From Hydractinia symbiolongicarpus (lineage: Eukaryota; Cnidaria; Hydrozoa; Anthoathecata; Hydractiniidae): DNA of 64,000 nt. The notes under the pieces are model-generated. The model did not search any database. It had not been told where the DNA came from and saw nothing but the letters and a program-made list of their open reading frames with translations. This document shows, piece after piece, positions 1 through 12,600 of the stretch. Every line of letters begins with the position of its first letter. Within the stretch, counting starts at the first letter, position 1. The stretch lies in NCBI RefSeq assembly GCF_029227915.1, contig NC_079877.1, positions 34,995,851-35,059,850 on the forward strand, read 5' to 3'. The position numbers and the translations under genes were made by a program.

Positions 1-60
1 GCCGGTGATTAAACTTCTTTTATTCAGCGTCTTATCAAAAATGAAAACATTTTTGAAAAC
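1..60 (+). repeat. 68-bp mini-unit, copy 1 (cut by window edge)
   Basis: Only the last 60 bases are in the window. The unit ends TTTTTGAAAAC and joins directly to TTTCGTTTGCCGG, skipping the ~135 bp that normally separate these words. Confidence 0.85.
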
Positions 61-873
61 TTTCGTTTGCCGGTGATTAAACTTCTTTTATTCAGTGTCA
101 AATCAAAAATGAAAACCTTTTTGAAAACTACAAGTCTCATGCGTTTTAGTGGTGAAAAGATAATTTAAAAAATCGTTTTGGAAATGAGTTTACTCCCTGG
201 GTACTTTCTTTGTCTGCATTCGACTATACAAGCCAAGCCCGGGATTTACGGGAAATCGCGGATTTTCGTTTGCCGGCGATTAAACATCTTTTATTCAGCG
301 TTTCATCAAAAATGCAAACATTTTTAAAAACTACAAGTCTCATGCGTTTTAGTGGTGAAAAAATAATTTAAAAAATCGTTCGGAAAATGAGTTTACTCCC
401 TGGGTACTTTCTTTGTATACTTTTGACTATACGGGCCGAGTCCGGGGTTAACGGGAAATGGCGGGTTTTCGTTTGCCGGCGATTAAACTTCTTTTATTCA
501 GCGTCTCATCAAAAATGACAACATTTCTGAAAACTACAAGTCTCATGCGTTTTAGTGGTGAAGAAATAATTTATAAAATCGTTCGGGAAATGAGTTTACT
601 CCCTGGGTACTTTCTTTGTATACTTTTGACTATACGGGCCGAGTCCGGGATTTACGGGAAATCGCGGGTTTTCGTTTGCCGGCGATTAAACTTCTTTTAT
701 TCAGAGTCTCATCAAAAATGAAAACATTTTTGAAAACTACAAGTCTCATGGGCTTTAGTGGCGAAATAATAATTTAAAAAATCGTTTGGGGCAATGAGTT
801 TACTCCCTGGGTACTTTCTTTGTATACTTTTGACTATACGGGCCGAGTCCGGGATTTACGGGAAATCGCGGGT

Positions 874-941
874 TTTCGTTTGCCGGCGATTAAACTTCTT
901 TTATTCAGCGTCTTATCAAAAATGAAAACATTTTTGAAAAC
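874..941 (+). repeat. 68-bp mini-unit, copy 2
   Basis: Runs from TTTCGTTTGCC to GAAAAC and is followed at once by the next TTTCGTTTGCC. The unit has CGTCTTATC and the next has GTGTCAAATC, the diagnostic pair shared by most copies of this junction. Confidence 0.92.
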
Positions 942-1753
942 TTTCGTTTGCCGGTGATTAAACTTCTTTTATTCAGTGTCAAATCAAAAATGAAAACCTT
1001 TTTGAAAACTACAAGTCTCATGCGTTTTAGTGGTGAAAAGATAATTTAAAAAATCGTTTTGGAAATGAGTTTACTCCCTGGGTGCTTTCTTTGTATACTT
1101 TTGACTATACGGGCCGAGTCCGGGATTTACGGGAAGTCGCGGGTTTTCGTTTGCCGGCGATTTAACTTCTTTTATTCAGCGTATTATCAAAAATGAAAAC
1201 ATTTTTAAAAACTACAAGTCTGATGGGCTTTAGTGGTGAAGAAATAATTTAAAAAATCGTTCGGGAAATGAGTTTACTCCCTGGGTACTTTCTTTGTATA
1301 CTTTTGACTATACGGGCCGAGTCCGGGATTTACGGGAAATCGCGGGTTTTCGTTTGCCGGCGATTAAACTTCTTTTATTCAGCGTCTCATCAAAAATGAA
1401 AACATTTTTGAAAACTACAAGTCTCATGGGCTTTAGTGGTGAAATAATAATTTAAAAAATCGTTTGGGAAATGAGTTTACTCCCTGGGTACTTTCTTTGT
1501 ATACTTTTGACTATACGGGCCGAGTCCGGGATTTACGGGAAATCGCGGGTTTTCGTTTGCCGGCGATTAAACTTCTTTTATTCAGCATCTCATCAAAAAT
1601 GAAAACATTTTTGAAAACTACAAGTCTCATGGGCTTTAGTGGTGAAATAATAATTTAAAAAATCGTTTGGGAAATGAGTTTACTCCCTGGGTACTTTCTT
1701 TGTATACTTTTGACTATACGGGCCGAGTCCGGGATTTACGGGAAATCGCGGGT

Positions 1754-1821
1754 TTTCGTTTGCCGGCGATTAAACTTCTTTTATTCAGCGTCTTATCAAA
1801 AATGAAAACATTTTTGAAAAC
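1754..1821 (+). repeat. 68-bp mini-unit, copy 3
   Basis: Same junction as copy 2 and 880 bp further on. It is followed by a second truncation (next entry) instead of the usual GTGTCAAATC monomer. Confidence 0.92.
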
Positions 1822-1840
1822 TTTCGTTTGCCGGTGTCTC
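1822..1840 (+). repeat. Second-step truncation after mini-unit 3
   Basis: After TTTCGTTTGCCGGTG the sequence jumps to TCTCCCTGGGTGC. From the mini-unit junction to CCTGGGTGCT is 19 bp here against 135 bp after copy 2, so 116 bp are missing. This makes the smallest monomer remnant in the window. Confidence 0.88.
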
Positions 1841-2517
1841 CCTGGGTGCTTTCTTTGTATACTTTTGACTATACAGGCCGAGTCCGGGATTTACGGGAAG
1901 TCGCGGGTTTTCGTTTGCCGGCGATTGAACTTCTTTTATTCAGCGTATTATCAAAAATGAAAACATTTTTAAAAACTACAAGTCTGATGGGCTTTAGTGG
2001 TGAAGAAATAATTTAAAAAATCGTTCGGGAAATGAGTTTACTCCCTGGGTACTTTCTTTGTATACTTTTGACTATACGGGCCGAGTCCGGGATTTACGGG
2101 AAATCGCGGGTTTTTGTTTGCCGGCGATTAAACTTCTTTTATTCAGCGTCTCATCAAAAATGAAAACATTTTTGAAAACTACAAGTCTCATGGGCTTTAG
2201 TGGTGAAATAATAATTTAAAAAATCGTTTGGGAAATGAGTTTACTCCCTGGGTACTTTGTTTGTATACTTTTGACTATACGGGCCGAGTCCGGGATTTAC
2301 GGGAAATCGCGGGTTTTCGTTTGCCGGCGATTAAACTTCTTTTATTCAGCATCTCATCAAAAATGAAAACATTTTTGAAAACTACAAGTCTCATGGGCTT
2401 TAGTGGTGAAATAATAATTTAAAAAATCGTTTGGGAAATGAGTTTATTCCCTGGGTACTTTCTTTGTATACTTTTGACTATACGGGCCGAGTCCGGGATT
2501 TACGGGAAATCGCGGGT

Positions 2518-2585
2518 TTTCGTTTGCCGGCGATTAAACTTCTTTTATTCAGCGTCTTATCAAAAATGAAAACATTTTTGAAAAC
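2518..2585 (+). repeat. 68-bp mini-unit, copy 4
   Basis: Same GAAAAC|TTTCGTTTGCC junction. It is followed by a GTGTCAAATC half-monomer and then a monomer with CTCACAGGGTAC and TTTGTCTGCATTCG. Confidence 0.92.
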
Positions 2586-3195
2586 TTTCGTTTGCCGGTG
2601 ATTAAACTTCTTTTATTCAGTGTCAAATCAAAAATGAAAACATTTTTGAAAACTACAAGTCTCATGCGTTTTAGTGGTGAAAAGATAATTTAAAAAATCG
2701 TTTTGGAAATGAGTTTACTCACAGGGTACTTTCTTTGTCTGCATTCGACTATACAAGCCAAGCCCGGGATTTACGGGAAATCGCGGATTTTCGTTTGCCG
2801 GCGATTAAACATCTTTTATTCAGCGTCTCATCAAAACTGAAAACATTTTTGAAAACTACAAGTCTCATGCGTTTTATTGGTGAACAAATAATTTAAAAAA
2901 ATCGTTCGGGAAATGAGTTTACTCCCTGGGTGCTTTCTTTGTATACTTTTGACTATACGGGCCGAGTCCGGGATTTACGGGAAGTCGCGGGTTTTCGTTT
3001 GCCGGCGATTGAACTTCTTTTATTCAGCGTATCATCAAAAATGAAAACATTTTTAAAAACTACAAGTCTCATGGGCTTTAGTGGTGAAATAATAATTTAA
3101 AAAATCGTTCGGAAAATGAGTTTACACCCCGGGTACTTTCTTTGTATACTTTTGACTATATGGGCCAAGCCCGGGCTTTACGGGAAATCGCGGGT

Positions 3196-3263
3196 TTTCG
3201 TTTGCCGGCGATTAAACTTCTTTTATTCAGCGTCTTATCAAAAATGAAAACATTTTTGAAAAC
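3196..3263 (+). repeat. 68-bp mini-unit, copy 5
   Basis: Lies 678 bp after copy 4 (three monomers plus one mini-unit), with the same diagnostic CTTATC and CAAATC flanks. Confidence 0.92.
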
Positions 3264-4480
3264 TTTCGTTTGCCGGTGATTAAACTTCTTTTATTCAGTG
3301 TCAAATCAAAAATGAAAACCTTTTTGAAAACTACAAGTCTCATGCGTTTAGTGGTGAAAAGATAATTTAAAAAATCGTTTTGGAAATGAGTTTACTCACA
3401 GGGTACTTTCTTTGTCTGCATTCGACTATACAAGCCAAGCCCGGGATTTACGGGAAATCGCGGTTTTTCGTTTGCCGGCGATTAAACATCTTTTATTCAG
3501 CGTCTCATCAAAACTGAAAACATTTTTGAAAACTACAAGTCTCATGCGTTTTATTGGTGAAAAAATAATTTAAAAAATCGTTCGGGAAATGAGTTTACTC
3601 CCTGGGTGCTTTCTTTGTATACTTTTGACTATACGGGCCGAGTCCGGGATTTACGGGAAGTCGCGGGTTTTCGTTTGCCGGCGATTGAACTTCTTTTATT
3701 CAGCGTATCATCAAAAATGAAAACATTTTTAAAAACTACAAGTCTTATGGGCTTTAGTGGTGAAATAATAATTTAAAAAATCGTTCGGAAAATGAGTTTA
3801 CACCCCGGGTACTTTCTTTGTATACTTTTGACTATATGGGCCAAGCCCGGGCTTTACGGGAAATGGCCGGTTTTCGTTTGCCGGCGATTAAACTTCTTTT
3901 ATTCAGCGTCTCATCAAAAATGAAAACATTTCTGAAAACTACAAGTCTCATGCGTTTTAGTGGTGAAGAAATAATTTAAAAAATCGTTCGGGAAATGAGT
4001 TTACTCCCTGGGTACTTTCTTTGTATACTTTTGACTATACGGGCCGAGTCCGGGATTTACGGGAAATCGCGAGTTTTCGTTTGCCGGCGATTAAACTTCT
4101 TTTATTCAGCGTCTCATCAAAAATGAAAACATTTTTGAAAACTACAAGTCTCATGGGCTTTAGTGGTGAAATAATAATTTAAAAAATCGTTTGGGAAATG
4201 AGTTTACTCCCTGGGTACTTTCTTTGTATACATTTGACTATACGGGCCGAGTCCGGGATTTACGGGAAATCGCGGGTTTTCGTTTGCCGGCGATTAAACT
4301 TCTTTTATTCAGCGTCTCATCAAAAATGAAAACATTTTTGAAAACTACAAGTGTCATGGGCTTTAGTGGTGAAATAATAATTTAAAAAATTGTTTGGGAA
4401 ATGAGTTTACTCCCTGGGTGCTTTCTTTGTATACTTTTGACTATACGGGCCGAGTCCGGGATTTACGGGAAATCGCGGGT

Positions 4481-4548
4481 TTTCGTTTGCCGGCGATTAA
4501 ACTTCTTTTATTCAGCGTCTTATCAAAAATGAAAACATTTTTGAAAAC
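4481..4548 (+). repeat. 68-bp mini-unit, copy 6
   Basis: Lies 1,285 bp after copy 5 (six monomers plus one mini-unit). It is inside the block that is repeated 3,112 bp downstream. Confidence 0.92.
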
Positions 4549-5499
4549 TTTCGTTTGCCGGTGATTAAACTTCTTTTATTCAGTGTCAAATCAAAAATGA
4601 AAACATTTTTGAAAACTACAAGTCTCATGCGTTTTAGTGGTGAAAAGATAATTTAAAAAATGGTTTTGGAAATGAGTTTACTCACAGGGTACTTTCTTTG
4701 TCTGCAATAGACTATACAAGCCAAGCCCGGGATTTACGGGAAATCGCGGATTTTCGTTTGCCGGCGATTAAACATCTTTTATTCAGCGTCTCATCAAAAC
4801 TGAAAACATTTTTGAAAACTACAAGTCTCATGCGTTTTATTGGTGAAAAAATAATTTAAAAAAATCGTTCGGGAAATGAGTTTACTCCCTGGGTGCTTTC
4901 TTTGTATACTTTTGACTATACGGGCCGAGTCCGGGATTTACGGGAAGTCGCGGGTTTTCGTTTGCCGGCGATTAAACTTCTTTTATTCAGCGTATCATCA
5001 AAAATGAAAACATTTTTAAAAACTACAAGTCTCATGGGCTTTAGTGGTGAAATAATAATTTAAAAAATCGTTCGGAAAATGAGTTTACACCCCGGGTACT
5101 TTCTCTGTATACTTTTGACTATATGGGCCAAGCCCGGGCTTTACGGGAAATGGCCGGTTTTCGTTTGCCGGCGATTAAACTTCTTTTATTCAGCGTCTCA
5201 TCAAAAATGAAAACATTTCTGAAAACTACAAGTCTCATGCGTTTTAGTGGTGAAGAAATAATTTAAAAAATCGTTCGGGAAATGAGTTTACTCCCTGGGT
5301 ACTTTCTTTGTATACTTTTGACTATACGGGCCGAGTCCGGGATTTACGGGAAATCGCGGGTTTTCGTTTGCCGGCGATTAAACTTCTTTTATTCAGCGTC
5401 TCATCAAAAATGAAAACATTTTTGAAAACTACAAGTCTCATGGGCTTTAGTGGTGAAATAATAATTTAAAAAATCGTTTGGGAAATGAGTTTACTCCCT

Positions 5500-7120
5500 G
5501 GGTACTTTCTTTGTATACTTTTGACTATACGGGCCGAGTCCGGGATTTACGGGAAACCGCGGGTTTTCGTTTGCCAGCGATTAAACTTCTCTTATTCAGC
5601 GTACGATCAAAAATGAAAACATTTTTGAAAACTACAAGTCTCATGCGCTTTAGTGGTGAAAAATTAATATAAAAAATCGTTCGGGAAATGAGTTTACTCC
5701 CTGGGTACTTTCTCTGTATACTTTTGACTATACGGGCCAAGCCCAGAATTTACGGGAAATGGCGGGTTTTCGTTTGCCGGTGATTAAACTTCTTTTATTC
5801 AGTGTCTAATCAAAAATGAAAACATTTTTGAAAACTACAAGTCTCATGCGTTTTAGTGGTGAAAAGATAATTTAAAAAATCCTTCGGGAAATGAGTTTAC
5901 TCCCTGGGTGCTTTCTTTTGATACTTTTGACTATACGGCCGAGTCCGGGATTTACGGGAAGTCGCGGGTTTTCGTTTGCGGGCGATTAAACTTCTTTTAT
6001 TCAGCGTCTCATCAAAAATGAAAACATTTTTAAAAACTACAAGTCTCATGGGCTTTAGTGGTGAAATAATAATTTGAAAAATCGTTCGGAAAATGAGTTT
6101 ACACCCCGGGTACTTTCTTTGTATACTTTTGACTATATGGGCCAAGCCCGGGGTTTACGGGAAATGGCGGGTTTTCGTTTGCCGGCGATTAAACTTCTTT
6201 TAATCAGCGTTTCATCAAAAATGAAAACATTTCTGAAAACTACAGGTCTCATGCGTTTTAGTGGTGAAGAAATAATTTAAAAAATCGTTCGGGAAATGAG
6301 TTTACTCCCTGGGTACTTCCTTTGTATACTTTTGACTATACGGGCCGAGTCCGGGATTTACGGGAAATCGCGGGTTTTCGTTTGCCGGCGATTAAACTTC
6401 TCTTATTCAGCGTACGATCAAAAATGAAAACATTTTTGAAAACTACAAGTCTCATGCGCTTTAGTGGTGAAAAATTAAAATAAAAAATCGTTCGGGAAAT
6501 GAGTTTACTCCCTGGGTACTTTCTCTGTATACTTTTGACTATACGGGCCAAGCCCAGAATTTACGGGAAATGGCGGGTTTTCGTTTGCCGGTGATTAAAC
6601 TTCTTTTATTCAGTGTCTAATCAAAAATGAAAACATTTTTGAAAACTACAAGTCTCATGCGTTTTAGTGGTGAAAAGATAATTTAAAAAATCCTTCGGGA
6701 AATGAGTTTACTCCCTGGGTGCTTTCTTTTGATACTTTTGACTATACGGCCGAGTCCGGGATTTACGGGAAGTCGCGGGTTTTCGTTTGCGGGCGATTAA
6801 ACTTCTTTTATTCAGCGTCTCATCAAAAATGAAAACATTTTTAAAAACTACAAGTCTCATGGGCTTTAGTGGTGAAATAATAATTTGAAAAATCGTTCGG
6901 AAAATGAGTTTACACCCCGGGTACTTTCTTTGTATACTTTTCACTATATGGGCCAAGCCCGGGGTTTACGGGAAATGGCGGGTTTTCGTTTGCCGGCGAT
7001 TAAACTTCTTTTAATCAGCGTTTCATCAAAAATGAAAACATTTCTGAAAACTACAGGTCTCATGCGTTTTAGTGGTGAAGAAATAATTTAAAAAATCGTT
7101 CGGGAAATGAGTTTACTCCC
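5500..7120 (+). repeat. 811-bp tandem tetramer (two units)
   Basis: Two direct copies with an 811-bp offset (4 x 203 minus 1). The missing base is in ACGGCCGAG (5935 and 6746) where other monomers have ACGGGCCGAG. The same monomer carries TTTGCGGGCG. Small differences separate the copies, for example AAACCGCGGG against AAATCGCGGG and GACTATATGG against CACTATATGG. A third copy of most of the block lies at ~8.4-9.2 kb. Confidence 0.85.
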
Positions 7121-7431
7121 TGGGTACTTCCTTTGTATACTTTTGACTATACGGGCCGAGTCCGGGATTTACGGGAAATCGCGGGTTTTCGTTTGCCGGC
7201 GATTAAACTTCTTTTATTCAGCGTCTCATCAAAAATGAAAACATTTTTGAAAACTACAAGTCTCATGGGCTTTAGTGGTGAAATAATAATTTAAAAAATC
7301 GTTTGGGAAATGAGTTTACTCCCTGGGTACTTTCTTTGTATACTTTTGACTATACGGGCCGAGTCCGGGATTTACGGGAAATCGCGGGTTTTCGTTTGCC
7401 GGCGATTAAACTTCTTTTATTCAGCGTCTCA

Positions 7432-7453
7432 TCAAAAATGAAAACATTTTTGA
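7432..7453 (+). repeat. 9-bp-arm inverted repeat with 4-nt loop (example)
   Basis: The arms TCAAAAATG and CATTTTTGA are perfect reverse complements around an AAAA loop. This dyad is present in a large share of monomers across the window. Two common variants shorten it: CATTTTTAA (outer pairs lost) and CATTTCTGA (one internal mismatch). It sits in the AT-rich part of the monomer, where A-tracts might also bend DNA. Confidence 0.9.
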
Positions 7454-7592
7454 AAACTACAAGTGTCATGGGCTTTAGTGGTGAAATAATAATTTAAAAA
7501 ATTGTTTGGGAAATGAGTTTACTCCCTGGGTACTTTCTTTGTATACTTTTGACTATACGGGCCGAGTCCGGGATTTACGGGAAATCGCGGGT

Positions 7593-7660
7593 TTTCGTTT
7601 GCCGGCGATTAAACTTCTTTTATTCAGCGTCTTATCAAAAATGAAAACATTTTTGAAAAC
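7593..7660 (+). repeat. 68-bp mini-unit, copy 7 (last)
   Basis: It is the counterpart of copy 6 in the 3,112-bp-offset duplicate block. No further mini-unit is seen to the right in the remaining 56 kb. Confidence 0.92.
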
Positions 7661-9641
7661 TTTCGTTTGCCGGTGATTAAACTTCTTTTATTCAGTGTCA
7701 AATCAAAAATGAAAACATTTTTGAAAACTACAAGTCTCATGCGTTTTAGTGGTGAAAAGATAATTTAAAAAATCGTTTTGGAAATGAGTTTACTCACAGG
7801 GTACTTTCTTTGTCTGCATTAGACTATACAAGCCAAGCCCGGGATTTACGGGAAATCGCGGATTTTCGTTTGCCGGCGATTAAACATCTTTTATTCAGCG
7901 TCTCATCAAAACTGAAAACATTTTTGAAAACTACAAGTCTCATGCGTTTTATTGGTGAAAAAATAATTTAAAAAAATCGTTCGGGAAATGAGTTTACTCC
8001 CTGGGTGCTTTCTTTGTATACTTTTGACTATACGGGCCGAGTCCGGGATTTACGGGAAGTCGCGGGTTTTCGTTTGCCGGCGATTGAACTTCTTTTATTC
8101 AGCGTATCATCAAAAATAAAAACATTTTTAAAAACTACAAGTCTCATGGGCTTTAGTGGTGAAATAATAATTTAAAAAATCGTTCGGAAAATGAGTTTAC
8201 ACCCCGGGTACTTTCTCTGTATACTTTTGACTATATGGGCCAAGCCCGGGCTTTACGGGAAATGGCCGGTTTTCGTTTGCCGGCGATTAAACTTCTTTTA
8301 TTCAGCGTCTCATCAAAAATGAAAACATTTCTGAAAACTACAAGTCTCATGCGTTTTAGTGGTGAAGAAATAATTTAAAAAATCGTTCGGGAAATGAGTT
8401 TACTCCCTGGGTACTTTCTTTGTATACTTTTGACTATACGGGCCGAGTCCGGGATTTACGGGAAATCGCGGGTTTTCGTTTGCCGGCGATTAAACTTCTT
8501 TTATTCAGCGTCTCATCAAAAATGAAAACATTTTTGAAAACTACAAGTCTCATGCGCTTTAGTGGTGAAAAATTAATATAAAAAATCGTTCGGGAAATGA
8601 GTTTACTCCCTGGGTACTTTCTCTGTATACTTTTGACTATACGGGCCAAGCCCGGAATTTACGGGAAATGGCGGGTTTTCGTTTGCCGGTGATTAAACTT
8701 CTTTTATTCAGTGTCTAATCAAAAATGAAAACATTTTTGAAAACTACAAGTCTCATGCGTTTTAGTGGTGAAAAGATAATTTAAAAAATCCTTCGGGAAA
8801 TGAGTTTACTCCCTGGGTGCTTTCTTTTGATACTTTTGACTATACGGCCGAGTCCGGGATTTACGGGAAGTCGCGGGTTTTCGTTTGCGGGCGATTAAAC
8901 TTCTTTTATTCAGCGTCTCATCAAAAATGAAAACATTTTTAAAAACTACAAGTCTCATGGGCTTTAGTGGTGAAATAATAATTTGAAAAATCGTTCGGAA
9001 AATGAGTTTACACCCCGGGTACTTTCTTTGTATACTTTTGACTATATGGGCCAAGCCCGGGGTTTACGGGAAATGGCGGGTTTTCGTTTGCCGGCGATTA
9101 AACTTCTTTTAATCAGCGTTTCATCAAAAATGAAAACATTTCTGAAAACTACAGGCCTCATGCGTTTTAGTGGTGAAGAAATAATTTAAAAAATCGTTCG
9201 GGAAATGAGTTTACTCCCTGGGTACTTTCTTTGTATACTTTTGACTATACGGGCCGAGTCCGGGATTTACGGGAAATCGCGGGTTTTCGTTTGCCGGCGA
9301 TTAAACCTCTTTTATTCAGCGTCTCATCAAAAATGAAAACATTTTTAAAAACTACAAGTCTCATAGGCTTTAGTGGTGAAATAATAATTTAAAAAATCGT
9401 TTGAGAAATGAGTTTACTCCCTGGGTACTTTCTTTGTATACTTTTGACTATACGGGCCGAGTCCAGGATATACGGGAAATCGCGGGTTTTCGTTTGCCGA
9501 CGATTAAACTTCTTTTATTCAGCGTCTTATCAAAAATGAAAACATTTTTGAAAACTACAAGTCTCATGCGTTTTAGTAGCGAAAACATAATATAAAAAAT
9601 CGTTCGGGAAATGAGTTTACTCACAGGGTACTTTCTTTGTA

Positions 9642-9655
9642 TACATTCGAATGTA
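9642..9655. repeat. 14-bp perfect palindrome TACATTCGAATGTA, first copy
   Basis: This is the GTATAC-site variant with a perfect self-complementary 14-mer. The same form, often in monomers preceded by TTTACTCACAGGG, occurs near 11.07, 12.89, 15.12, 16.75, 17.35, 19.12, 21.36, 21.97, 22.92, 23.53, 24.14 and 24.75 kb (also 10.05 and 19.54 kb with an ACCGG flank). I see none outside about 9.6-24.8 kb. Confidence 0.93.
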
Positions 9656-12600
9656 CGGGCCAAGCCCGGGATTTAGGGGAAATCGCTGGTTTTCGTTTGC
9701 CGGCGATTAAACCTCTTTCATTAAGCGTCTCATCAAAAATGAAAACATTTTTGAAAACTACAAGTCTCATGCGTTTTAGTGGTGAAAAAAAATTTTAAAA
9801 AATCGTTCGGGAAATGATTTTACTCCCTGGGTACTTTCTTTGTATACTTTTGACTATACGGACCGAGTCCGGGATTTACGGGAAATCGCGGGTTTTCGTT
9901 TGCCGGCGATTAAACTTCTTTTATTCAGCGTCTTATCAAAAATGAAAACATTTTTGAAAACTACAAGTCTCATGCGTTTTAGTGGTGAAAACATAATATA
10001 AAAAATCGTTCGGGAAATGAGTTTACTCACAGGGTACTTTCTTTGTATACATTCGAATGTACCGGCCAAGCCCGGGATTTAGGGGAAATCGCTGGTTTTC
10101 GTTTGCCGACGATTAAACCTCTTTCAATAAGCGTCTCATCAAAAATGAAAACATTTTTAAAAACTACAAGTCTCATGCGTTTTAGTGGTGAAAAAAAATT
10201 TTAAAAAATCGTTCGGGAAATCAGTTTACTCCCTGGGTACTTTCTTTGTATACATTCGACTACACTGGCCAATTCCCGGGATTTAGGGGAAATCGCTGGT
10301 TTTCGTTTGCCGGCGATTAAACCTCTTTCATTAAGCGTCTCATCAAAAATGAAAACATTTTTGAAAACTACAAGTCTCATGCGTTTTAGTGGTGAAAAAA
10401 ATTTTTAAAAAATCGTTCGGGAAATGAGTTTACTCCCTGGGTACTTTCTTTGTATACATTCAACTACACGGGCCAATTCCCGGGATTTAGGGGAAATCGC
10501 TGGTTTTCGTTTGCCGGCGATTAAACCTCTTTCATTAAGTGTCTCATTAAAAATGAAAACATTTTTGAAAACTGCAAGTCTCATGCGTTTTAGTGGTGAA
10601 AAAATAATTTAAAAAATCGTTCGGAAAATGAGTTTACTCCCTGGGTACTTTCTTTGTATACTTTTGACTATACGGGCCGAGTCCGGGATTTACGGGAAAT
10701 CGCGGGTTTTTGTTTGCCAGCGATTAAACTTCTTTTATTCAGCGTACGATCAAAAATGAAAACATTTTTGAAAACTACAAGTGTCATGCGTTTTAGTGGT
10801 AAAAAATTAATTTAAAAAATAGTTCGGGAAATGAGTTTACTCCCTGGGTACTTTCTTTGTATACTTTTGACTATACGGGCCAAGCCCGGAATTTACGGGA
10901 AATGGCGGGTTTTCGTTTGCCGGTGATTAAACTTCTTTTATTCAGTGTCTAATCAAAAATGAAAACATTTTTGAAAACTACAAGTCTCATGCGTTTTAGT
11001 GGCGAAAACATAATAAAAAAAATCGTTCGGAAAATGAGTTTACTCACAGGGTACTTTCTTTGTATACATTCGAATGTACGGGCCAAGCCCGGGATTTAGG
11101 GGAAATCGCTGGTTTTCGTTTGCCGGCGATTAAACCTCTTTCATTAAGCGTCTCATCAAAAATGAAAACATTTTTGAAAACTACAAGTCTCATGCGTTTT
11201 AGTGGTGAAAAAAAATTTAAAAAATCGTTTGGGAAATGAGTTTACTCCCTGGGTACTTTCTTTGTATACTTTTGACTATACGGGCCGAGTCCGGGATTTA
11301 CGGGAAATCGCGGGTTTTCGTTTGCCGGCGATTAAACTTCTTTTATTCAGCGTCTCATCAAAAATGAAAACATTTTTAAAAACTACAAGTCTCATGCGTT
11401 TTAGTGGTGAAAAAAAATTTTAAAAAATCGTTCGGGAAATGAGTTTACTCCCTGGGTACTTTCTTTGTATACATTCGTCTACACGGGCCAATTCCCGGGA
11501 TTTAGGGGAAATCGCTGGTTTTCGTTTGCCGGCGATTAAACCTCTTTCATTAAGTGTCTCATTAAAAATGAAAACATTTTTGAAAACTGCAAGTCCCATG
11601 CGTTTTAGTGGTGAAAAAATAATTTAAAAAATCGTTCGGAAAATGAGTTTACTCCCTGGGTACTTTCTTTGTATACTTTTGACTATACGGGCCGAGTCCG
11701 GGATTTACGGGAAATCGCGGGTTTTCGTTTGCCAGCGATTAAACTTCTTTTATTCAGCGTACGATCAAAAATGAAAACATTTTTGAAAACTACAAGTCTC
11801 ATGCGTTTTAGTGGTGAAAAATTAATATAAAAAATCGTTCGGGAAATGAGTTTACTCCCTGGGTACTTTCTTTGTATACTTTTGACTATACGGGCCAAGC
11901 CCGGAATTTACGGGAAATGGCGGGTTTTCGTTTGCCGGTGATTAAACTTCTTTTATTCAGTGTCTAATCAAAAATGAATACATTTTTGAAAACTACAAGT
12001 CTCATGCGTTTTAGTTGTGAAAAGATAATTTAAAAAATCGTTCGGGAAATGAGTTTACTCCCTGGGTGCTTTCTTTGTATACTTTTGACTATACGGCCGA
12101 GTCCGGGATTTACGGGAAGTCGCGGGTTTTCGTTTGCGGGCGATTAAACTTCTTTTATTCAGCGTCTCATCAAAAATGAAAACATTTTTAAAAACTACAA
12201 GTCTCATGGGCTTTAGTGGTGAAATAATAATTTAAAAAATCGTTCGGAAAATGAGTTTACACCCCGGGTACTTTCTTCGTATACTTTTGACTATATGGGC
12301 CAAGCCCGAGGTTTACGGGAAATGGCGGGTTTTTGTTTGCCGGCGATTAAACTTCTTTTATTCAGCGTTTCATCAAAAATGAAAACATTTCTGAAAACTA
12401 CAAGTCTCATGCGTTTTAGTGGTGAAAAAATGATTTAAAAAATCGTTCGGGAAATGAGTTTACTCCCTGGGTACTTTCTTTGTATACTTTTGACTATACG
12501 GGCCGAGTCCGGGATTTACGGGAAATCGCGGGTTTTCGTTTGCCGGCGATTAAACTTCTTTTATTCAGCGTCTCATCAAAAATGAAAACATTTTTAAAAA

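Larger units (their letters stand above)
1..9400 (+). repeat. Array zone 1: TTTTGAC-type monomers with 68-bp mini-units
   Basis: The zone is mostly GTATACTTTTGACTATAC monomers with GGCCGAGTCC and TTCTTTTATTCAG. It is punctuated by seven mini-units, and by CTCACAGGG/TTTGTCTGCA monomers that follow most of them. It includes a block at ~4.08-5.44 kb repeated at ~7.19-8.56 kb with a 3,112-bp offset (15 monomers plus one mini-unit). No gene candidates. Confidence 0.85.

Noticed and set aside
1-7660. Monomer as an ancient trimer of a 68-bp unit (203 is about 3 x 68)
   Set aside because: The three thirds of the monomer show no convincing similarity to one another. The 68-bp mini-unit is explained by a 135-bp deletion.
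9646-9659. Canonical CENP-B box
   Set aside because: The TTCG and CGGG half-sites are 6 bp apart, not 7, and the central A is not in place. Reported only as a near-miss.
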